A model generated the notes under the pieces. The model did not search any database, was not told where the DNA came from, and saw only the letters and a program-made list of their open reading frames with translations. Shown piece after piece: positions 27,358-30,632 of a stretch of 30,632 nt of DNA (position 1 is the stretch's first letter; each line of letters begins with the position of its first letter). Origin of the DNA: a virus; the IMG/VR virus record IMGVR_UViG_3300038682_000182, positions 1-30,632 of that record; one strand, given 5' to 3'. A program made the translations under genes and the position numbers.

Positions 27358-30300
27358 TGAGTACTCGATGGGAGACCATAGCCATCCCGTTCCAGGGAGG
27401 CATCGACACCAAATCAGACGCCAAGGCTGCGCCTATGGCCCGCCTGACAGAGCTTGAGAACGGTGTATTCACCAAGCGCGGCTCTATCCGCAAGCGGCAT
27501 GGCTATGATAAGACCGACGCTGTAGACGTCGATGGGCTCGCAGTCGCCGGGAACTGCCTGGGAACCTTCTCCGATAGCCTGGTCATGCTGGACGAGGGCC
27601 GCGCCCTTACTTACCAAGATGCCGACGACGCATGGAACGAACAGGGATACTTTAACCGCGTCGTCACCACCGTCAAGCAGGTCCAGGACGGCCCTGACAA
27701 GAAGACCCTCGGCGACCAGGCGGAGGTCAATGGCGTAGGCCTACGGGCATGGGTCGACGGCTCCGGGGATATCCAGGCTGAGGTCTACAATGCGGCCTCA
27801 GGGGCCAGGATTACTACGCTAACGCTAGCCATGGGCTCAAATCCTCGGTGTGTGGCAAGTGGCAAGTTCCTGCATTTAGTGTATGCGCTTGGAATCTCCA
27901 CAGACCTGATGAGCATACCCATCAATACCTTCAAGCCCTCGGAGGCAGTCATCGGGGACGCTGTTATCATCGCATCCGACCTGCACGCGGACGAGGTCTT
28001 CGACGCCTGTACCAGCAGCAACGGAGATAGTGCCATCTTCGCCTGGTACTCCACTGGCAGCGATGAACTCCGGTGGGGCCGGCTTCTCCCCGGCGGCTCC
28101 ACGGAATCCAAGAACGGGCGCTCAACGAATGCTATCGTAGCCCTCGCCATTGACGTATCATCCACGCACCTGCTGATTGGCCATGTGGAAGCATCGGCAA
28201 TAGTGACCACCTCGGTGGGGGATGTTAACGGTGGGCTCGCGGCAACCCCAGACACAGACTCAGAGGCTTCTGCCGGGTATGAGCGCGTCTCGGTAGCATG
28301 CTCGGATGAGCGGTATGCGGTCCTTTTCGAGAATCAGACCACAAAGCCTGAAAACCAGACCATCGAGGGCTGGATAGGCTACGACGTATCGGAACCATCC
28401 GCAGCAGGATACACCGGTACCGTCCTAAGGCATAGCCACCTCCTATCAAGCGGATTCTCGATTGGCGACAAGATTTACATGTACGTGGGCCACGAGAGCG
28501 CCAAGCAGGTCCAGAACAGCGCGTTCCTGCTGGAGCTTCTCCCAGACTCATCAGGAGGCTCTCTAAGCCGCGTTGTCTCCCAGATGAACTATGGGTCAAC
28601 TCCGGCGAGAACGACCGACACGCGGCTCCCTAGGGCCTCTGTGGACGACGCTGGGCTGTACTCTATCATTCTGCCTTACCAGAAGAAGGCCCCATCCACG
28701 AATGATGACAAGTTTCTTCATGAGAGCCTATCTCTGGCAAGCGCTACGGACTCCGACGCTAAGTACAGGCCAGTCGCAGCCGGCGGGGCTCTCTACGCCC
28801 CAGGAGGGATACTTTGGTACCTCGATGGAGGAGCCCCTGTCGAGTCCGGGTTTCTGCTGTTCCCTGAGCTTGATATTGAGTTCGGAAGCACTGACCCTGC
28901 GGACCACGAGGCCGTCACGCTTAGCGGCGGCGGAAATCTCTCGGCGGGCACCTACGGCTACAAGGTCTTCTACGAGTGGATTGGCGAGAACGGGGAGCGC
29001 CAGCTTTCGTCGGCGATTTCCTTCTCAGTTGCCGTGTCTGGCAGCCAGAGCGTTGAGCTGGAGATTCCCACCCTATTCCATACCCACAAAGGCGAAGACT
29101 CAGACGGTGGCACAAGGGAAGATGTTTCAATCGTAGTATATCGCACTGCGGCAAACCTCAACACCTACAATCGCGTCTCGAGCGCAGACCCGACAGATAC
29201 CGGCAGCAATGGTTACATCGTCAATGACCGGACGGCGGACTATGTCACGTTCGACGACGACCTAGCCGACGCCACCAGCAATGAGGTAGACCCTACTCGC
29301 GGGGGAGCGCTGGATAATATCTCGCCTCCATCATCAGCGGTTGCCATTGACGCGAATCGTAGGCTATGGCTCGCAGGCGGGGAGATTGCAGATAACCGAG
29401 TGGCATATTCAAAGCTCCGTGCAGACGGCGGCCCAATTGAGTACAACGATGCCCTCACAGTCGAGCTTCCAGACGAGGGTGGCCCCGTAGTTGGTCTCCA
29501 TGCCCTCGGGGATGCAATTGTCATCTTCAAGAACTCCCAAATCTACGCAATTGCCGGTGACGGCCCCAATAACAACGGATACGGTGACTTCCAGCAGCCT
29601 GTGCAGATCGCTACCGATGTTGGCTGCATCGATAGCCGGTCAATCGTTGAGACCCCCGAGGGATTGATGTTTCAGTCTCAAAAGGGAATTTACATGATTA
29701 ACAAAGGCTACCAAGTGGTCTACGCCGGCGCAGAGGCGGAAGGGTTTAACGACCAGGTCATCTCGGGAGCGAATCTAATCCCCGACCAGAACGCTGTGCT
29801 GTTCCTTTCGAGCGATGGGACCTCGCTCTGGTACGACTACCTCTTCGGACAGTGGTCGACCTTCACGGGGCATCAGGGCGTCTCAGGGGCCCTCTTTGAT
29901 GGCAAGTACCGCTACCTCAGAGCCAACGGGGAACTTATGACGCAGTCCACGACGAGCTACACAGACGGCGGCTCAGCGTACAGGCTCAGGGCTAAGACGG
30001 CCCCTATCCGCATGGGAGGCCTTCAGGAGTACTGGCGCTGCAAGAGGCTCTACATTCTTGGTGAGCGCTTCTCGGAGCACAGCCTGAGAACCGATGTATG
30101 GTTCAACAGGGAAAGAGCCCCCCAGGAAACGGTTATCTTCACCCCGGCAGACTTTATCGATGACGGCACATGGGGCTCAGAGGCGACCTGGGGCGCAGAT
30201 GATACCTGGGGCGGCGATATCGACTCAGGCGATTACCAGATGTCGTATGGGCTAGCAAGGCAGAAATGCCAGTCCGTGACATTCGAATTCACGGAGATTC

Positions 30301-30401
30301 CCGGCGCTGAGCCTGGGCGCTCCTTTGAACTAACTGAACTGGCCCTTCTTTGGGGCTCCATGGGCGGACTGGGCCGCCTCGCAAGCGCAAGGAGAAAATA
30401 A
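27357..30401 (+). CDS. Large tail nozzle-like protein
   Basis: A 1014-residue virion protein, start overlapping the preceding stop by one base. The N-terminus (IAIPFQGGIDTKSDAKAA... LENGVFTKRGSIRKRHGY) is the typical opening of podovirus tail tubular/nozzle proteins. The middle has repeated beta strands suggestive of a propeller or platform. From about residue 660, ALDNISPPSSAVAIDANRRLWLAGG and later GLMFQSQKGIYMINKGYQVV also recall nozzle proteins. Near residues 938-955 is a short WG repeat (TWGSEATWGADDTWGGD). It should cap the tail tube. Large for this group. Confidence 0.7.
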   Translation: MSTRWETIAIPFQGGIDTKSDAKAAPMARLTELENGVFTKRGSIRKRHGYDKTDAVDVDGLAVAGNCLGTFSDSLVMLDEGRALTYQDADDAWNEQGYFNRVVTTVKQVQDGPDKKTLGDQAEVNGVGLRAWVDGSGDIQAEVYNAASGARITTLTLAMGSNPRCVASGKFLHLVYALGISTDLMSIPINTFKPSEAVIGDAVIIASDLHADEVFDACTSSNGDSAIFAWYSTGSDELRWGRLLPGGSTESKNGRSTNAIVALAIDVSSTHLLIGHVEASAIVTTSVGDVNGGLAATPDTDSEASAGYERVSVACSDERYAVLFENQTTKPENQTIEGWIGYDVSEPSAAGYTGTVLRHSHLLSSGFSIGDKIYMYVGHESAKQVQNSAFLLELLPDSSGGSLSRVVSQMNYGSTPARTTDTRLPRASVDDAGLYSIILPYQKKAPSTNDDKFLHESLSLASATDSDAKYRPVAAGGALYAPGGILWYLDGGAPVESGFLLFPELDIEFGSTDPADHEAVTLSGGGNLSAGTYGYKVFYEWIGENGERQLSSAISFSVAVSGSQSVELEIPTLFHTHKGEDSDGGTREDVSIVVYRTAANLNTYNRVSSADPTDTGSNGYIVNDRTADYVTFDDDLADATSNEVDPTRGGALDNISPPSSAVAIDANRRLWLAGGEIADNRVAYSKLRADGGPIEYNDALTVELPDEGGPVVGLHALGDAIVIFKNSQIYAIAGDGPNNNGYGDFQQPVQIATDVGCIDSRSIVETPEGLMFQSQKGIYMINKGYQVVYAGAEAEGFNDQVISGANLIPDQNAVLFLSSDGTSLWYDYLFGQWSTFTGHQGVSGALFDGKYRYLRANGELMTQSTTSYTDGGSAYRLRAKTAPIRMGGLQEYWRCKRLYILGERFSEHSLRTDVWFNRERAPQETVIFTPADFIDDGTWGSEATWGADDTWGGDIDSGDYQMSYGLARQKCQSVTFEFTEIPGAEPGRSFELTELALLWGSMGGLGRLASARRK

Positions 30402-30632
30402 TGGGTCTAAATTGGTCACAAGGTATGCAGGGCGCAGCTGGAGGCGCGATGGCTGGCTCCGCTATCCCTGGAGTTGGAACACTTGTGGGTGGAGCCATCG
30501 GCGGGGCTATGGGGCTCTTTGGAGGCTCAAACGACCCCAATCAGGGGCACTATAATCTCCCGGGCTACGAGGACCGGCAGAACTCGCTCAACTCAGCCAT
30601 TTCAGGCGCAGCCGGAGTCCAGGCCCCAACGG
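30401..30632 (+). CDS. Partial Gly/Ala-rich virion protein (start only)
   Basis: The frame opens at ATG 30401, overlapping the previous stop by one base, and is open to the edge (77 codons). Residues 5-45 are Gly/Ala/Met-rich with small hydrophobic residues (AGGAMAGSAIPGVGTLVGGA), like the membrane-active start of internal DNA-ejection proteins. The rest is missing. It is probably an ejection or internal virion protein gene. Confidence 0.65.
   Translation, partial: MGLNWSQGMQGAAGGAMAGSAIPGVGTLVGGAIGGAMGLFGGSNDPNQGHYNLPGYEDRQNSLNSAISGAAGVQAPT

Overview
The window is about 30.6 kb of a tailed double-stranded DNA bacteriophage, most likely a podovirus-type phage of a Gram-negative bacterium. 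It carries a packaging and head cassette (terminase, portal, scaffold, major capsid protein, neck proteins, a large tail/nozzle-like protein), a replication and recombination block (DnaB-type helicase, Sak4-like ATPase, RecB/Cas4-like nuclease, SSB-like protein, RusA-like resolvase), an endolysin and tRNAs. I see no integrase, repressor or DNA polymerase, so it is probably an incomplete lytic genome. Most genes have Shine-Dalgarno sites and the strongest promoters are textbook sigma70 sites. The host cannot be named; a Cys-rich lipoprotein points to a Gram-negative. The first 17 bases match the fixed part of a widely used random-PCR primer, so the left edge is probably artificial.

Layout. (1) Positions 1-12160, minus strand: a dense, overlapping operon read leftward from a perfect consensus promoter at 12303-12331. 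In order of transcription it holds small unknown genes, a one-TM peptide, an endolysin, the recombination block (nuclease, Sak4-like ATPase, GroES-like co-chaperonin, SSB-like protein), two tRNAs, small genes, a DnaB helicase, a coiled-coil protein and a RusA-like resolvase. (2) Positions 12.35-15.2 kb: a divergent accessory island with a lipoprotein operon on the minus strand and a string of small genes on the plus strand. Four transcription units here share one unusual layout: a TTGAC -35 box lies 34-35 nt before an AUG, so the start codon coincides with the predicted transcription start (leaderless mRNAs). (3) Positions 15.2-16.2 kb: about 1 kb without convincing genes. It has an A/C-rich stretch, three GAGCGNAGCGA repeats, an AT-rich patch and a strong rightward promoter whose -10 box is flanked by an inverted repeat; this is a candidate replication origin and control region. 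(4) Positions 16.2-17.2 kb: two small genes, a structured untranslated stretch, a predicted terminator with a competing pairing, and an initiator-like tRNA with anticodon CAU. (5) Positions 17.2-30.6 kb, plus strand: the late packaging and virion operon.

The most interesting signals are the leaderless-promoter set together with a phage initiator-like tRNA, and a 20-25 nt element present in both main leader RNAs and a third time in the non-coding region. The two leader copies, plus an intrinsic terminator ahead of the late operon, suggest nut/put-like antitermination. These are readings from sequence alone and remain hypotheses.
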